Made by a program: the position numbers and the translations under genes. The notes beneath the pieces are model-generated. The model did no database searches. It was not told the DNA's origin and saw only the letters and a program-made list of their open reading frames with translations. Shown here piece after piece: positions 10,377 through 23,247 of a stretch of 64,000 nt of DNA. The stretch's first letter is position 1. Each line of letters begins with the position of its first letter. Source of the stretch: Corylus avellana (Eukaryota > Streptophyta > Magnoliopsida > Fagales > Betulaceae). The stretch is from positions 18,243,093 to 18,307,092 of the forward strand of contig NC_081542.1 in assembly GCF_901000735.1 (NCBI RefSeq). Reading direction: 5' to 3'.

Positions 10377-10533
10377 GTAATGCTATGAACCATCTTTTTA
10401 TCTTTTTAAAGTTGATGTAGCTTTTAAAATTACCATTGGATAAAAATCCAAATATGATTCATCTAAAATGTAATGATAATTTTAAAAGCTATATTAATTT
10501 TAGGAGGATCAAAAGATGATTTCTAACATTACT
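10377..10533. mobile_element. Fold-back MITE, about 157 bp
   Basis: Nearly the whole element is an inverted repeat. The left half runs from 'agtaatgctatgaaccatc', and the right half reverse-complemented reads 'aagtaatgttagaaatcatc' and continues to match towards the centre. It would fold into one long hairpin. A second copy is at 24960-25116. The stretch just before (about 10200-10376) ends in 'ccaaacggaccctta', another MITE-type terminus whose partner end I did not find. Confidence 0.65.
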
Positions 10534-10564
10534 TGATAAATATTTAGATATATGTGACGAGTAA

Positions 10565-11580
10565 ATGATAGAGTTTCAGCTTTGAAGATAAAATTGTACA
10601 TGTTGAGTCAATAATGGATAATATTTTATTTGAGGTTGTGATAATGAAAGCAGTGAGGACTTTTCATGCATATATATATATATCCAATTTCTTGACTGAC
10701 CAAAAATAAATTCAAGAAAATAAAGGAGATGTAACATTTTCTACAAATGAATTCAAAGAATCTACGCTTTGCAAATTGCAAGTTAAATTCCACATGGGGC
10801 CCATGATGTCAATAATTTCCAAATTCCAAGTGATAATACTAAGAATAATCCAAGAAATGTAGACCATGAGAAATAAAAATGACGTACCTAAATTATCTCA
10901 TCGATACGGCCTAGACTCTTCTCTTCAAGTCCTCTTCATGCAAATTGCTTGTTAAATTCCACGTGGACCACATGCATGTGATAATCAATTAAAGCGTATG
11001 GAATTAATTTCTGGATATCCACTCTCTTGATTTAATCCCAATAAATCTAAAAGAAAAATCAACTTAAATAAAAAAGATGTAATTGCCGTCCACTTTCCGA
11101 TTGAAAGTTCATCTCATCAATTCAAAGACTCAAAGACTCAAGGATTGGAGTCGCCTATACCCAAATTGCACGTAAGTTCCACATGTAACATAAGGGCCCT
11201 ATGACTATGATGACACATAGTTTGTCCGAGGCCAAGGGCTGGGATTTTAATGTTGTGGGTTTAATTAAAATTGCGACTTCTTAAATTTAAACTTTTTTTT
11301 TTTTTCTTTTTTTCTTTTTCCTGAGCTTAAAATTTAAACTTATGAATAAAGATATTTTTCTTAAATTGTATTAAATCTGAATAATAAGTCAATGCCGTAT
11401 GCGTTCTAAAAAAAATGTGTGTATTTTAGAAAAAGAGATAAGAGAAAAGGTGTGGATGCAATTCTTTATACTCTTCTTTATGACTCTCTAAAGAGTCGAT
11501 GCTAATTGGTTGGGAAAATTAAGAAACAGCTAATAATTCAATTAAACCATTATGCACGGTAGAGTTTTTCATCCAGATCC
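10565..11580. repeat. RLP-cluster spacer block, copy 2 (SINE-free)
   Basis: It matches window positions 1-1130 closely, apart from the SINE absent at about 11290. It includes the CACGTGG core at 10960-10966. No gene is seen. Similarity breaks off near 11585, where unrelated sequence begins. Confidence 0.75.
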
Positions 11581-11752
11581 TTTAAACCACTGAACTACCA
11601 CCCTTGATGGTTTTTAGCTTATGTGTTAAATTCTTACTAAATGTTGTAAAATTAGATTTTTACACCACATTCGGATAGAAGATTTTCTCTAAAAAAATGG
11701 TATCCTAATATGTCAAGTCATTAGTTCTGAAACCTATGGTATTATATTAGAT

Positions 11753-12283
11753 AAGGGTGGGCAAATTAATCATTTACCGCCGACTGACCGTCCCCGAGCC
11801 ATCACCGACCGACAGCAGCTGACTTTTGACAGTCGGTAGGCGGAATAAAAATACTGTTTCAACATCGGTTTGGTTCGGTAGGCAGTAGAATTGTTTTTTT
11901 TTTGTCAGGTAACTAACTTAACTGATTTTTCAAGTAAATTTTGAACTTTATCTGGTAGGTTTCCTTATTGTGTTTGTAGAGGTGATTTGTGGTTGTACTT
12001 GTGGTTTGTGTTCCATAAATTTACTTTTTCTTTTCATTTATAAATCATATGCTTTGTTGATTTTGTAGTTACAAGGAAGTTGATAAATCTTAACGTAAAA
12101 ACTTGTAACAGACAATTGACCGACTAACCGACCACCTATTAACCAACTAACCAATTAAGCAAAAAAGTTGAAACTATTCCTTATCGGTATGAAGTCGGTT
12201 AATTAATTGACTTAACCGACTTTCATGAATCAGTAGACGAAAATTTCCCTACCGACACTAATCGAACCAATACTCACCCCTAA
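11753..12283. mobile_element. hAT-like non-autonomous element, 531 bp
   Basis: It starts 'aagggtgggca' and ends 'tactcacccctaa', an imperfect inverted terminal repeat of the common plant hAT type (TAGGGGTGGGCA-like). It is flanked by the 8-bp direct repeat 'tattagat' (11745-11752 and 12284-12291), the hAT target size. The interior holds several 'accgac/gtcggt' motifs and no long ORF. Confidence 0.8.
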
Positions 12284-12329
12284 TATTAGATACAAAACTT
12301 GTATAGTTATAATTTTGTTTTCAAAAAAT

Positions 12330-12975
12330 TTAGATATATGTGATGTTAGTGATTAAATGATTGAGTTTCTGGTTTGAAGATAAAACTGTATCTGATCAAG
12401 TTGAGTCAATAATTCAAAGAGTCATGATTATATTTTATTTGAGGTTGTGATAAGGAATTAAACAGTGAGGACTTTTCATGCACATATCCAATTTATTGAC
12501 TGACCAAAAATATATTGCCTCTTAAATATTTCCACATATATGGGGCCCCATGATGTCAATAATTTCCAAGTTTATAATCTAAGAAATGTAGAGCATGAGA
12601 AATAAAAGCGACGTAACTTATCTTATTAATACCAAGACTCTTCCCTTCAAGTCCTCCTCATGCAAATTGCTTGTTAAATTCCACGTAGACCCCATGATGT
12701 CAATTTGTTTTGCAAGTGATAATCAATAAAACGTATGGAATTTCTGGATATCCACTGGATCTCTTGCTTCAATCACAAGAAATTTAAAAGAAAAATCAAC
12801 TTTTGAAAAATAAAGAAGTTGTAATTGCCGTCCACTTTGGGATTGAAAGTTCATCTCATCAATGTAAAGACTCAAAGACTCGAGGATTGGAGTCGTCTAT
12901 ACCCAAATTGCACGTAAGTTCTACATGTAACATAAGGGCCCTATGATTATGATGATACATAATTTGTCTGAGGCC
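12330..12975. repeat. RLP-cluster spacer block, copy 3
   Basis: A diverged copy of the 1-640 block. The G-box site is changed to 'cacgtag'. No coding potential is seen. Confidence 0.65.
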
Positions 12976-15198
12976 GATATATATTGGTCCATTGTATTCA
13001 TGACTTTTTTATTTTGAAAATTTAGATGATAATTTAAATTTAGATTACTTTTTTTTTTCTTTCCTGAATACTTACAAAAAAATGCTTGAATGTCATATCA
13101 AATTTAATAACAAATTGAAAATTTAGATGTGTATGAGTTAAATATGGTGTATTAGTGCCATATCATATAATAATGACAAATTGAAAATTTAGATATGTAT
13201 GATGTGATCAGTTAAGTGTGGACCGTGTGGTTGAGTGTCATATGAAGTACTAGTAATGACAAAAAACAATTCCAATTAATTAATTTAAACTTTCTTTGAC
13301 GGTGCCGACCCCCAGTTTTGGGCTTTGATGATGTCTATACTTTTGGGCTGTTACAAACCGGGCCCATGGGCTCGGGTCGTATATGTGTAACACTAGAATT
13401 AGCTAGAGGGTTGTATATGGTTTGTTTGGTGGTTTACGAATTTCTCATTCATCCAAAAAAAAAAAAATAATGTAATCATTTTTTTACTATCAAAATTAGA
13501 AACATACCCAAAAACTCTTCTGCATGCAAATTGGTTGTTAAATTCTACAAGCTAGGACCCATTTCGTCAATAATTTGCATGTGATAATTATCAGTAAAGC
13601 GCACATCGCGAGTTCATGCATGTCATCCTAATGTGGTAAACATGTGGGGAGGATGGCTTGTCAATTGTCATGTACCTAATATTTGTTATTTATTTATTTA
13701 TTAATTTCCTTCTTTCATGATCAAATAATGAAATGTTTCTACAAAAAAATAATATGATCAAATAAATTAACAACAAAAATATTGTTATATAAAAAAAATT
13801 TCCAGAACTTTTTAGTAAAAGTTTTAAAATCCACTTTCTTTTTGAATGACATGCATGGCATAATATAGTTCAGTACATAGCATTTTTATTTTTTTTTATG
13901 AAATGTAGTACATAGCATTTGACATATGGGGCATGGGTTCAAAACTTTAATGGCTTCAACTAGCAAATTTTTATTTTTATTTTTTAGAACAAAAAAAAAA
14001 AAAAAAAAAACGAAATCCCAACAAAAACCCTAGCCTAGCTGGTGCATGCCATAACCATTTTGTCTATTTTTTGAAAACAAGTTTAAATTTAAAAGGTGGT
14101 TAACATGACATTAACCCTTGGTAAATAAAGTCAGTTTGATCCATGGCATTAACCCCTTTGTAAAAGAAAATTATAATCTTTGATTCGTGGCATTGAGCCT
14201 CGGTAGATGAAATAATTAACCTTTGTTACATGCCATTAACCCTTCTTATTAACCCTTAGTTTATGAAATCAATCTTTGGCACATGGTAATTAAGAACCCT
14301 ATCTTGATCCTTGGAGTAAATCTTCTTTATTGGTTTCCAAAACCCCATCTTTGAGCCCCCTACACGCATATATACCGGCCACTTTGATTTTGCTTCCCTC
14401 ATTCTCTCACTTTCTCTCAACTCTTCTCATGTACACCCAAGTTTTTTAGAGCCAAAACATCTACCACACTCCACTCTTCTATGTTATACCACACAGTATG
14501 GCGGGGGAAAAGTTTCATCAAATATTCCTCCTTTTGATTAATTTTCACACCATTCTAAGTAGCATATTATATATACCTCCTGATGGTAGTCTTTTGCTTG
14601 AATATTGAAAAACTGATTTGAACAAATTAAAAAGTGATTATGCTGCTTTCATTGAAGGTCCCATATAATGCTATATATTTCTTTTCATATCAATTGCATG
14701 AAGACATACATGGTGAGATAGCCAAACCTATAGTACATATATACATAATCTTCTTAAACCATTTTCTGGAATGAAGACTAAATTGCACTACGTACGTTTA
14801 CGGTATTCAGATTGTCCAACTTCCGCTTAAAAAAAAGAAAAAAGAAAAAAGAAAAACCACGTTGATGTGCCAATCCCGTAACTTTTAAGCAATGGAAAAC
14901 AAAAATAAAAAAATAAACATAAATTTTCTCATCTGAAAGACTGAAAAAAAAAGAAGGAAATTGAATGCGCTTATACAAGTGAAGCGTGGAGCTCATGCAT
15001 CAATTTATATATAGCATATCATTTTCTAAATTAAATGAAAATATTAGTTTCGGTAATGTAATATTAAGAAAGCTGGTAATTAAGAACCTAAAATGGTTAA
15101 ATCGATAATAAGAATATAATGGTGCCATATGATGACAAATGGTTATTAGAAAATGGGATGCAATAAAAGAAATAAAGCCTCACACAATTGTAAATCAT
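12976..15198. other. Gene-poor stretch with a decayed minisatellite
   Basis: No gene recognised. About 14106-14288 holds four degenerate units of about 44 bp built around 'catgGCATTAACCCTT'-like text. From about 14960 to 15198 the sequence is RLP 3' flank, matching about 38850-39060. Poly-A/T tracts lie at 13985-14010 and elsewhere. Confidence 0.5.
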
Positions 15199-15440
15199 TC
15201 ATATAACCACATGAAGCCAATTTGTAACTTCCTCGAGATTTACATATCCCAAATTAAGGTACATAAGAGAAGGATTAGGAAACCCATCAAACCATTGTGG
15301 GCTTTTGACTTCCAATACCCATACTGGAAAGGGTATGACCATTTGGGTGTTGGATGAAAAGGAATATGAATTGAGGTCTAGATATTGGAGCTTTGATAGA
15401 TTCCCAAGTTGAGAGCTATGATCTACGTTAATTTCATCAT
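15199..15440 (-). pseudogene. RLP relic B, internal LRR piece
   Basis: The minus strand encodes an early LRR segment: 'GNLSKLQYLDLNSYSF', then 'YLNLGYVNLEEVTNWLH'. The left side abuts RLP 3' flanking sequence directly at about 15200, so the rest of the LRRs and the membrane helix were removed by one deletion. The right side is cut by about 1.3 kb of foreign sequence, beyond which the N-terminal piece (16773-17014) continues. Confidence 0.8.
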
Positions 15441-15558
15441 TATTGATAATCATGAATTAATTTCAATGTTTGCAGACTTCTGTGGCATTCACTAGCCTTA
15501 TTACTGCAGCTGTCCCAACACTATATGCAAGTAGTCTAACTTTATGATTAAGTGCGGA

Positions 15559-15603
<45 letters not shown>

Positions 15604-16772
15604 TATTTTTTGGTGTCCTACTCCCAGCACCACACGTCAGGCTTAATTCATCTCACTTAAGTCTATTACAACATTATGACTACCTGTTCTTTTGCATTAT
15701 GCCTAAAATATGGATAAACCAGTGATTTATTAGTTGCAGCAATTTCTGTAAGTTCTTTTGGAAAGTGTGTTTTTTTTTTCTTTTATGAGCAATTGTTTCA
15801 TTTCTCATGCCGTTTTAGCTAATAGCTAAAGGTTGATCCACTCCCACTCCCAAAGCCCCCCTAAAATTTTGTTACTGCTAATTGATTTAATAGCCACTAA
15901 CAACTCTATGTTCGTTTGGCAAAACTCTTTAGAGGGTGGTTTTTTGCTTTTTGGTTATGAGGTGACATAAAGGTAATAGTTTTTTATGGTTTGAGTTGTA
16001 TGTTGATGCTTACCTACCTTAACAAACGTTGCCAAACGAGCCCAGAGTCTACCTTTTTCTGTTTCCTGACTAAACATTTCTAAACGCATGCAATATATGG
16101 AAACATGCTGCCAATTAGTCTGATATGGAAGATAAATAAGGTCAAATAAAAAATTGTTATATTAGGCAAAGCTTGCTTGGAGCCTACCTTCAAATATTTT
16201 TCTCCCTTATATGTTTACCTAAGGAGAGGTATGACAAACTAGTTTGAGTGATTGGTGCACTTGCTGTGGGATTGGTTATATTGCTGATGTTAAAGTTAGG
16301 TTGATGCTCTCTGCATAACACTAAACTGTGGTTTCTTCCTCAAAGACTTTACAATCCAAATTTGTTCTTGTTAGATAAATGTTTTGATTATCTCTGCTGG
16401 TTAGTGTATGAGTGCATAAATTTTAGGGCCAAAACCAAGATCTATAAGTTCGAGCACTAAATTTCAGGGTTGAAATAGTATGGTTTTGGTGATTGATATC
16501 CAGATATACTACTGCCTGAGGAAAATAACGGAAAAGTTGGTTTGGGTAGGATAATGCGATGTCTAGCTTTTGTAGATATATATCTGCTGGCTATGTGTGT
16601 TAAGCTTTAATCTCTTGACTTTCTCTGGCCTGGCATAAAAATGATGGTTTTCTTTTAAGATATGAGAATTCTAGGTGGTCTCAAAATTTTCTTTGTAGCC
16701 AATACCTCATGTTTCTATTTTCTGCATACTTGATCAAAAACTTAAACGATGTTATCATATCCTCAATTTGCA
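15441..16772. other. Insertion splitting RLP relic B
   Basis: It lies between two pieces of one RLP. It contains an (ATT)n microsatellite at about 15558-15600. I found no clear terminal repeats or target duplication and no recognisable gene, so its origin is open. Confidence 0.45.
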
Positions 16773-17014
16773 ATATACATTTCCTGTGTTGTTGTCACAG
16801 CCAACACCTATCCAATTACAGCAATCATCACTAACCCAAGAAGAAAGACGACCCGTGGATCTGTAAGATTGTCTTTAAAGCAAAGAAGTGCTTCCATTTT
16901 CACCTCTAAGCATCTTAAATTTGGGCTCTTGGTACATGAAATGGGTTTAATAAGTTGAAGGTAAGATGCAGTTCCAAACAGAGAGAAGAAGAAAATGGGA
17001 AACCCCGTGAGCAT
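16773..17014 (-). pseudogene. RLP relic B, N-terminal piece
   Basis: It encodes the end of a signal peptide and the LRRNT ('[20 protein letters not shown]', then 'MEALLCFKDNLTDP'). One base is missing after TDP ('gacccgtgg' here, 'gacccgatgg' in the other copies), which shifts the frame. The initiator region is lost, replaced at about 17010 by retrotransposon-like sequence. Confidence 0.8.
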
Positions 17015-18930
17015 AAGAGTGAGAATTCATATTCTAGGAAAGGTTTTGAGGGGTTATGCATAATGATGAGGGGAGTGTTATCTAGGTTAGATGAGTTTGA
17101 CAAGAGTCACAAATCTGTATCTAAGGTTAAAAAGGTTTGGGTTAGGAAGGTTAATACCATTCACCCGTTGAGGGGGAGTGGTGGTGGACTCACCTAAAGT
17201 AAGGTGGTCCAGAACATGCCTAAGATTGGTTGTCTTGCATATTTCTTCATATCCTAGAGTATGTATCATTCATTGCATTGCATTTTGTTTCTAATTTCTG
17301 TTCTGCATATATATGCATTGCATTAATTTTGTGCATTTTATTTTGAAAAAATTCAAAAAGACAAATATTTTTTTTAAGGTTGTCTGCTTATTGTTGTCAT
17401 ATACACCTTGATAGTCCATAAATTTCTCATGTATACTTCATGGATCCAATTCCTTATAACTCAAAATGTGCTTACTATACATGAGATGAATATGTATTAA
17501 TGGACTGATTTTTTTTTTGTGCTTAAGCATAAGCTTCTATGGTACATTTTAGCTATGCTTGAACTCTTGTGCACATTTAAGCTTATATTAAGTATGAATT
17601 TGACCTTAAGGGTGAGTTATGTTAGGCAACCATATGAGGATGATTGACTAGTTGTGTCTATTAAATTGACCAAATGCTAGTTGAACCTAGGACCTAGAAA
17701 TTCCAACATTCCACTAATTTCTTTTTAAGCACTAAATGATTAAAGACAATTCTCAAAGTGAAAAATAGTGAAACAATAGAACAAAATAACATATTCCAAA
17801 AGAAATTCTATTTCATTGTGCCTTATTTGTGCTAAACTTGTCCCTATATAAATAGTCGTGACCATATTCATTGTGGAAAGAGACAGTCACTACCGGACAA
17901 TTTTTGAGTATGTGCTATTACTACATGGGAAGTGCATTGGATGAGGGTGACACGACCCTAGCAAGGTTTGACTTTTGTTTAGATATACATGTCAATCTTC
18001 CCATAAGATAATTTAAGTTTTTTTTCTTGCTAGCCTATCCCCTCACCTTATAAGTTCTTAAACTTACTTGATGGTTAGCTTTCACACACAACACACAACT
18101 ATGGGTCGAGCGGAAGATGTTGCTTTGCTTTGTTGAAGAAACTTTTGTTTCATATCTTTTTATCCTCATGTATATTTTGGACATTTTGAGAAATAACCAG
18201 ATAATCATTTCTTCATACATGAGTCTTTTATGTTATCATGTGTGTATTTGACATAACAAGTCTTACATTGAGGGGGAGAATTTTTTTCATGATCTTGCAT
18301 TTCACTCATTATGCATTCGTAGCTTTGATCATGTTTATGTTTCTGTGACTTTCCTTGGGCATACTGGTGTTTTACTGCCCTTGATGAGAATAGATAGAAC
18401 ATCATAGATGATTTTGATTTTGATTTTGATATACTTGTTGCATCTATGAATGATATTTGTTTTGTGTTCTAATAGATTTGGTGAGCTATTCATGATTATA
18501 TTCTATTCAAATCTGTTATATTATTGATCATTATTTATTTCTGTTCCACATATGCCTCTATGTGTTTTGTGAAATGTTTAAGGAAAATTGAAGACCTTTT
18601 GTCATTCTGTGATAAAAAAGAGAGAGTAATGATGGGAGATGATGGGATGTCTGCATGTTGGTTTTTGTCACCAAATTACCAAAGAGGGAGTTTGTTAGTA
18701 TTTTTGTTGACATTTATCTCTAGGATTTGGTTGACTTTTTCAATGCGTAGGTATATTGTAATCTGGAATGTGCAGGATTCTAGTGTTACAGGATAACTCG
18801 AGATATTTTGCTTGATAGTAGATATGATGCGGCTAGGCTATCGGTTGCCTCTGTATAATGCTTATATACATACTTATTTGTCTGTATTTGTTGTGTGCAT
18901 ATGCCAAGAGACAATTGACATGCATTTGAT
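17015..18930 (+). mobile_element. Ty1/copia-type retrotransposon remnant, pol deleted
   Basis: At about 17020-17197 the plus frame reads 'MMRGVLSRLDEFDKSHKS', then 'VKKVWVRKVNTIHPLRG' and a stop. I associate this with the tail of plant copia gag-like polyproteins (from memory, not checked). A polypurine tract 'aaagagggag' (18681-18690) preceded by 'tttttgtcacc' is typical of the copia 3' end, and a putative LTR starts TGTTAGTATT at 18693. No protease, integrase or reverse transcriptase was seen in the 1.5 kb between. The right LTR end is not defined. Confidence 0.5.
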
Positions 18931-19179
18931 GATTACAAACACTGAAAAAAAAAAAAAATCAATTTGATGATAACATTGAGTTATTTAAACTTCATCGGGT
19001 GGAGCTAATAACAGAAACGAATTAGGCAATTAGGCAATTAGCATGACTATATATATCGAGTAATCTAAAATTAAAATGCTAGCGTTTTCCTGTAACTATT
19101 AAAATCATAAATATCTCTCACAAATCTCTATCAAAATGTTAAAAAACAAAAAAGTCCATGAATTCACCATTTCTTCCAT

Positions 19180-19450
19180 AGAGTAAAATTATTTGGAAGG
19201 CTGAAAAAGAAGGAAATCAATGATTTTTTACGACTGAAGCATGAAAGCCCATGCATTCAATTCGCAGATTCTATTTTGTTTTATAGCACATCATTGCTTG
19301 AATGACAATATTAGCTTCAGTAATGTAATATTAAGAATGATGGTTAAAATTGTAAATTTAGGACTTGTCTTTAGCCAACCGTTCGCTCACAACACCATTA
19401 AATAGAGAATGAAAATATAATAGTAAGTAATGAGAAATGGATTTTGGAAA
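19180..19450. repeat. Orphan RLP 3' flank
   Basis: It matches the 3' spacer of RLP H at about 54550-54830, but no RLP coding sequence follows; LLP-homolog intron sequence begins at about 19490 instead. It marks a deleted RLP copy. Confidence 0.6.
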
Positions 19451-19489
19451 ATATGATAGTAAGGGAATGGGCTATAGGATATCTGCTGC

Positions 19490-19981
19490 TAGTGCTCTTA
19501 GAGTGGGCACATTTACCTATTTCTCTCAGCTTATTACCTGCTCCCAAGTGAATATATAAATTTCGCAATTGACAGAAAATGGGAATGAGTGAATGTAATG
19601 TAATGCTTTTATTTCATGGGTGACACCCAATCCCACCAATGAAACAAGCGGCATATCTATTTGCCAAAGCAATTGAATTATGAGTTGTGCGATATACCAA
19701 CCCTCCGTCCCATTTCTGTTTTACTTGGTTGACGTGGCAATGCCTAAGGATGGAATGAGGGTGTAGTATGTAGCATTACTCTTGAATTATTATTCAATTT
19801 TTTTAGTTATAAGAACTAATATTTAAGTAAATGAAGAGAAGATTTCATTGAAATTCAAAACAAGGGAAGAAAAGAAAAAATATATTGCAATCAAAATTTC
19901 TTGTGAGTGTTGGTATCATGTGGATACCCCTCGTTAATTACGTTACATTGACTATTTTTTTTTTTTTTTTAGGTACTTTGG
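19490..19981 (+). pseudogene. Copy of LLP-homolog intron 1 (5' part)
   Basis: It matches 36565-37045 within the intron of the intact gene at 35474-37747, with small indels. It contains no exon. It runs into the N gap; its last about 160 bp (19819-19981) are nearly the same as 31324-31485 on the far side of two other contigs. Confidence 0.75.
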
Positions 19982-20081
19982 NNNNNNNNNNNNNNNNNNN
20001 NNNNNNNNNNNNNNNNNNNNNNNNNNNNNNNNNNNNNNNNNNNNNNNNNNNNNNNNNNNNNNNNNNNNNNNNNNNNNNNNN
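19982..20081. other. Assembly gap, 100 N
   Basis: 100 N between the contig ending in an LLP-homolog intron copy and the mosaic contig 20082-29905. Confidence 0.95.
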
Positions 20082-20112
20082 TGCGACTTCGTAAATTTAA
20101 ACCTTTTTTTTT

Positions 20113-20217
20113 GTGTCCCCAAGAGGTAGTTCAGTCGGTTAGGATCACGGCTAATGAAGCGAAGGTCACTAGTTCGAATTCCTCTCCCCCCTCTTGTGTG
20201 AACATGTCAAAAAAAAA
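20113..20217 (+). mobile_element. tRNA-derived SINE, duplicate of 746-849
   Basis: The same A-box and B-box-like motifs, A-tail and flanking 'aaatttaaacc'+T duplication as the copy at 746. It was inherited through SD1 rather than inserted independently. Confidence 0.8.
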
Positions 20218-21573
20218 AATTTAAACCTTTTTTTGTTGGGAGCTTAAAATTTAAACTTATGAATAAAGATATTTTGCTTAAATTGTATTAAATGTGAATA
20301 ATAAGTGAATATATGCCGTATGTGTTCTAAAAATAAATGTGTATTTTAGAAAAAGAGATAAGAGAAAAGGTTGTGGATGCAATTCTTTCTACTCTTCTTT
20401 ATGACTCTCTAAAGAGTCAATGCTAATTGGTTGGGAAAATTAAGAAACAGCTAATAATTCAATTAAACCATTATGCACGGTACAGTTTTCCATCCAGATC
20501 CTTTAAGACACAAATTGGTCATAAATTATATATAGAATGAAATATATCTAAGTAAATCAAAATAACTCCCAAATTCCCTACTAAAATGTCACTCATTTTT
20601 CTGAAATTGTACCAAGTATATGTAATAAATCAATTTTACATGCATTGTGGAAAAAAAGATCGAATGTATACTTGTAATTTTATGTGATGTTGTGGATTAA
20701 AAGGTCAAAATGTAGATACTTGTAATATTAGGTTGTGACTTTGTGATAATGAAAGCATGGAGTGGGAACTTCCACATATCCACTTTCTTGACCGACTAAG
20801 AAAAAATCCAAGAAATCCAATAAAATAGACCAGGCAATGTGAAATGAAGAAGATGTATATTTGCTTTATTAATTGGTCTGCCAAAGTTTACCTAAATGCA
20901 AAGACTCAATATCAAAGTCTATTAATGGTGTGACATGACAAAACAAGTGAGGACTTTCGACGTGCCTAATACTCGATCCCTTCACTGACTAAGACTAAAT
21001 CCATACAAACATAGACCATGGAAAATAAAAACATTAATTGATCGGTCCACATTGGTTGTGGAAGTTTGTCTAATTGTCTTAATGCAAAGAATCCACTCTT
21101 TGAGTCTCTGCTTATATAGAAATTGCGTAGTTGATCCTAAACACTGGCTTGACTAAAAAACTCTATACGACAGATAAGAATCTACCTATAACACACAAAT
21201 ATATATTAATTATAATTCCTCCCACTAAAATAACCTTTGTGGGGTTAAATTTTAATAAGGTGAAATCTTTAAAATGAGTTCAATAAAAGACACCAACTCA
21301 AAAATTAAACCAATTTGCAACTGAATAATGTTAGAAGGAAGACTCTTGTTAAATTAAAGATTCACTAATAATAAAAAAAAAAAAAAATCAATAATGATAC
21401 ATGAGCTCGAATGGACCGGTCATGTCCCGCCTCATGCATGATGAGATTATGCTTCCTTTTGTCATCTATTTACAATTTTTTTTATTATAATACGAGATTA
21501 TGCTAAAGGCTTATATATAAATAATATATCAAAACGATGCCATTTTGGTGTTATATAGCAAGATCAGCTGAGA

Positions 21574-21831
21574 CTAATCTCCGAACAATATCTCTTCCAA
21601 CATCAGATATCTATAAATGAAGTCCATCCTCGTCCTGCTAAGCGATAGTAACTGAAAGTCTGAAATAGAGAACTTGAGACATTTTGAGTTCATGTAGGAA
21701 TGAAATTTAAAGAGTATATATGCTTCATGAAAGACATGCCCGGAGAGAGTACGTGCTTCAAGTCTGATCCGTGGATGACTTGGTAACAAGTCATATGGCA
21801 TGATATATTGTCGATGTGGTACTCTTAACAT
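21574..21831 (-). CDS. Unidentified 85-codon ORF, SD1 copy (doubtful)
   Basis: The same frame as 2204-2461 with one replacement (Gln to Lys after NSKCL). The product is unrecognised and the frame may not be a gene. Confidence 0.2.
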   Translation of the reverse strand: MLRVPHRQYIMPYDLLPSHPRIRLEARTLSGHVFHEAYILFKFHSYMNSKCLKFSISDFQLLSLSRTRMDFIYRYLMLEEILFGD

Positions 21832-22007
21832 CTTGAGAAGCAGTTAGAAAACTAAAGCCAGTTAAAAGTTTCTAAATGGAGAGACTAATTAGAGAAGCAG
21901 AATGTGAAGAAGTGGATACTGTATTTTTAGTTAACTTGAAAATCAGTTGTTCTTAATTTTTTGACATTGTATTATTGGGGACCTTTGTCATGTAGGGCAA
22001 TGACTAA

Positions 22008-22343
22008 GGGTCCGTTTGAGATTGCGGTTTCAATAGGTGCATTTTTAAAAATTGCGTTTGTGAAATTGCTACTTTTTAAAATCGCAAAAGCGTTTGGTAA
22101 AACATGTTAAAAAGTATTTATTTTTTTATTTTTATCAAATATTTGTTATGCAAAATTGTGATTTTGATTTAAATTCATGCTTTTTTAAATAAACACCCCT
22201 TAGTCTGCTTTTAGAAATCGCAATTTTTTTTTCCTATTTTATAGTAAGTGCTTTTTAAATCACAATGCCAAACGTTTACGTTTTGCGATATTTTTTTAAA
22301 AAACGCAAATTATTCTTACGAAATCGCAATTCCAAATGCACCC
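22008..22343. mobile_element. Tourist-like MITE, SD1 copy
   Basis: It has a better-preserved left terminus ('gggtccgtttgagattgcgg') than the copy at 2638, and TAA on both sides (22005-22007, 22344-22346). Confidence 0.65.
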
Positions 22344-23247
22344 TAATTAGATATGGAAGGTAAATTATTATTAATTTTATTTTTTTTATACACAAAGGAA
22401 AGTTAGAAAGGGAAAGCTTACATGCATTGACAGAGATGAATAAGAGAGATGCTTAGAAGCGGGATCCACTAATGTCCCTCTACCAAATAAATGATTCCTA
22501 GAAGAAGATTCATAGTGCTTAGGAACCCATTCGGCTACTTGACCGATGTGGGACTAATCACATTTTTCTTTTCTTTTCTTTTCACAACATTGACTGAGAA
22601 ACTAGAAAATGAGAAAAACGACACTAAATAAAAAAAGAGAGGTTCAAAAGCGAGACCCACTAATGTGTAGAGGGTAACTTTACTTGAGTCATTTGATAAA
22701 AACATGCATTATTGAGCAATTCTTGCTGATTGAATTGCTCTCATTGTTAGTGCCATCTCATTTTCCAACTCAAAAGGAGGAGCAACTTTAGGCTTAGCAA
22801 TTAGGAGCGGACGCCTGTACCTGAATCATTCAAGGCCTGTCTTGCTGCAAGGTAAGACAATTGGATCTTAGTACTAAAAGATCTCCTCTTTTTTTTTTCT
22901 TTTTTTTTAAAGCCGAAATAAAAGAAAAATGTTATGCATACTCTCAACTATTCATTGTTTTTTTTGAAAAACTCACGACTTATTAGATACGTGATTAGTA
23001 CAATGTCAAAATTAATTAATTGGCCGAACAGAGTTCTCCTCCTAATAAAAAAAAAGACGTGTATTAATAATGGTATTAGTCTATTGTAGTGGCAAATTGT
23101 TGAGTTAGCTAAAGCTGTTATGGTATGTATATATAATTTAATATGATTTATGAACGGAAGGCTATATATATATATATGAAATAGTTCAGATCTTCACATA
23201 TTTTCTTCATTTTTACTTCGAATTAAGATATGGAATTTATTCTTTTA

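Larger units (their letters stand above)
20082..23120. repeat. Segmental duplication SD1, copy b
   Basis: A near-identical copy of 716-3765, starting at the contig edge. It carries the same SINE, MITE and 85-codon ORF. After about 23110 it diverges: copy a continues toward RLP A, while copy b goes on to a Mutator-like element without any RLP. Confidence 0.85.

Noticed and set aside
18524..18796. 90-codon plus-strand ORF
   Set aside because: It spans the polypurine tract and LTR start of the copia remnant, so it is not a gene.
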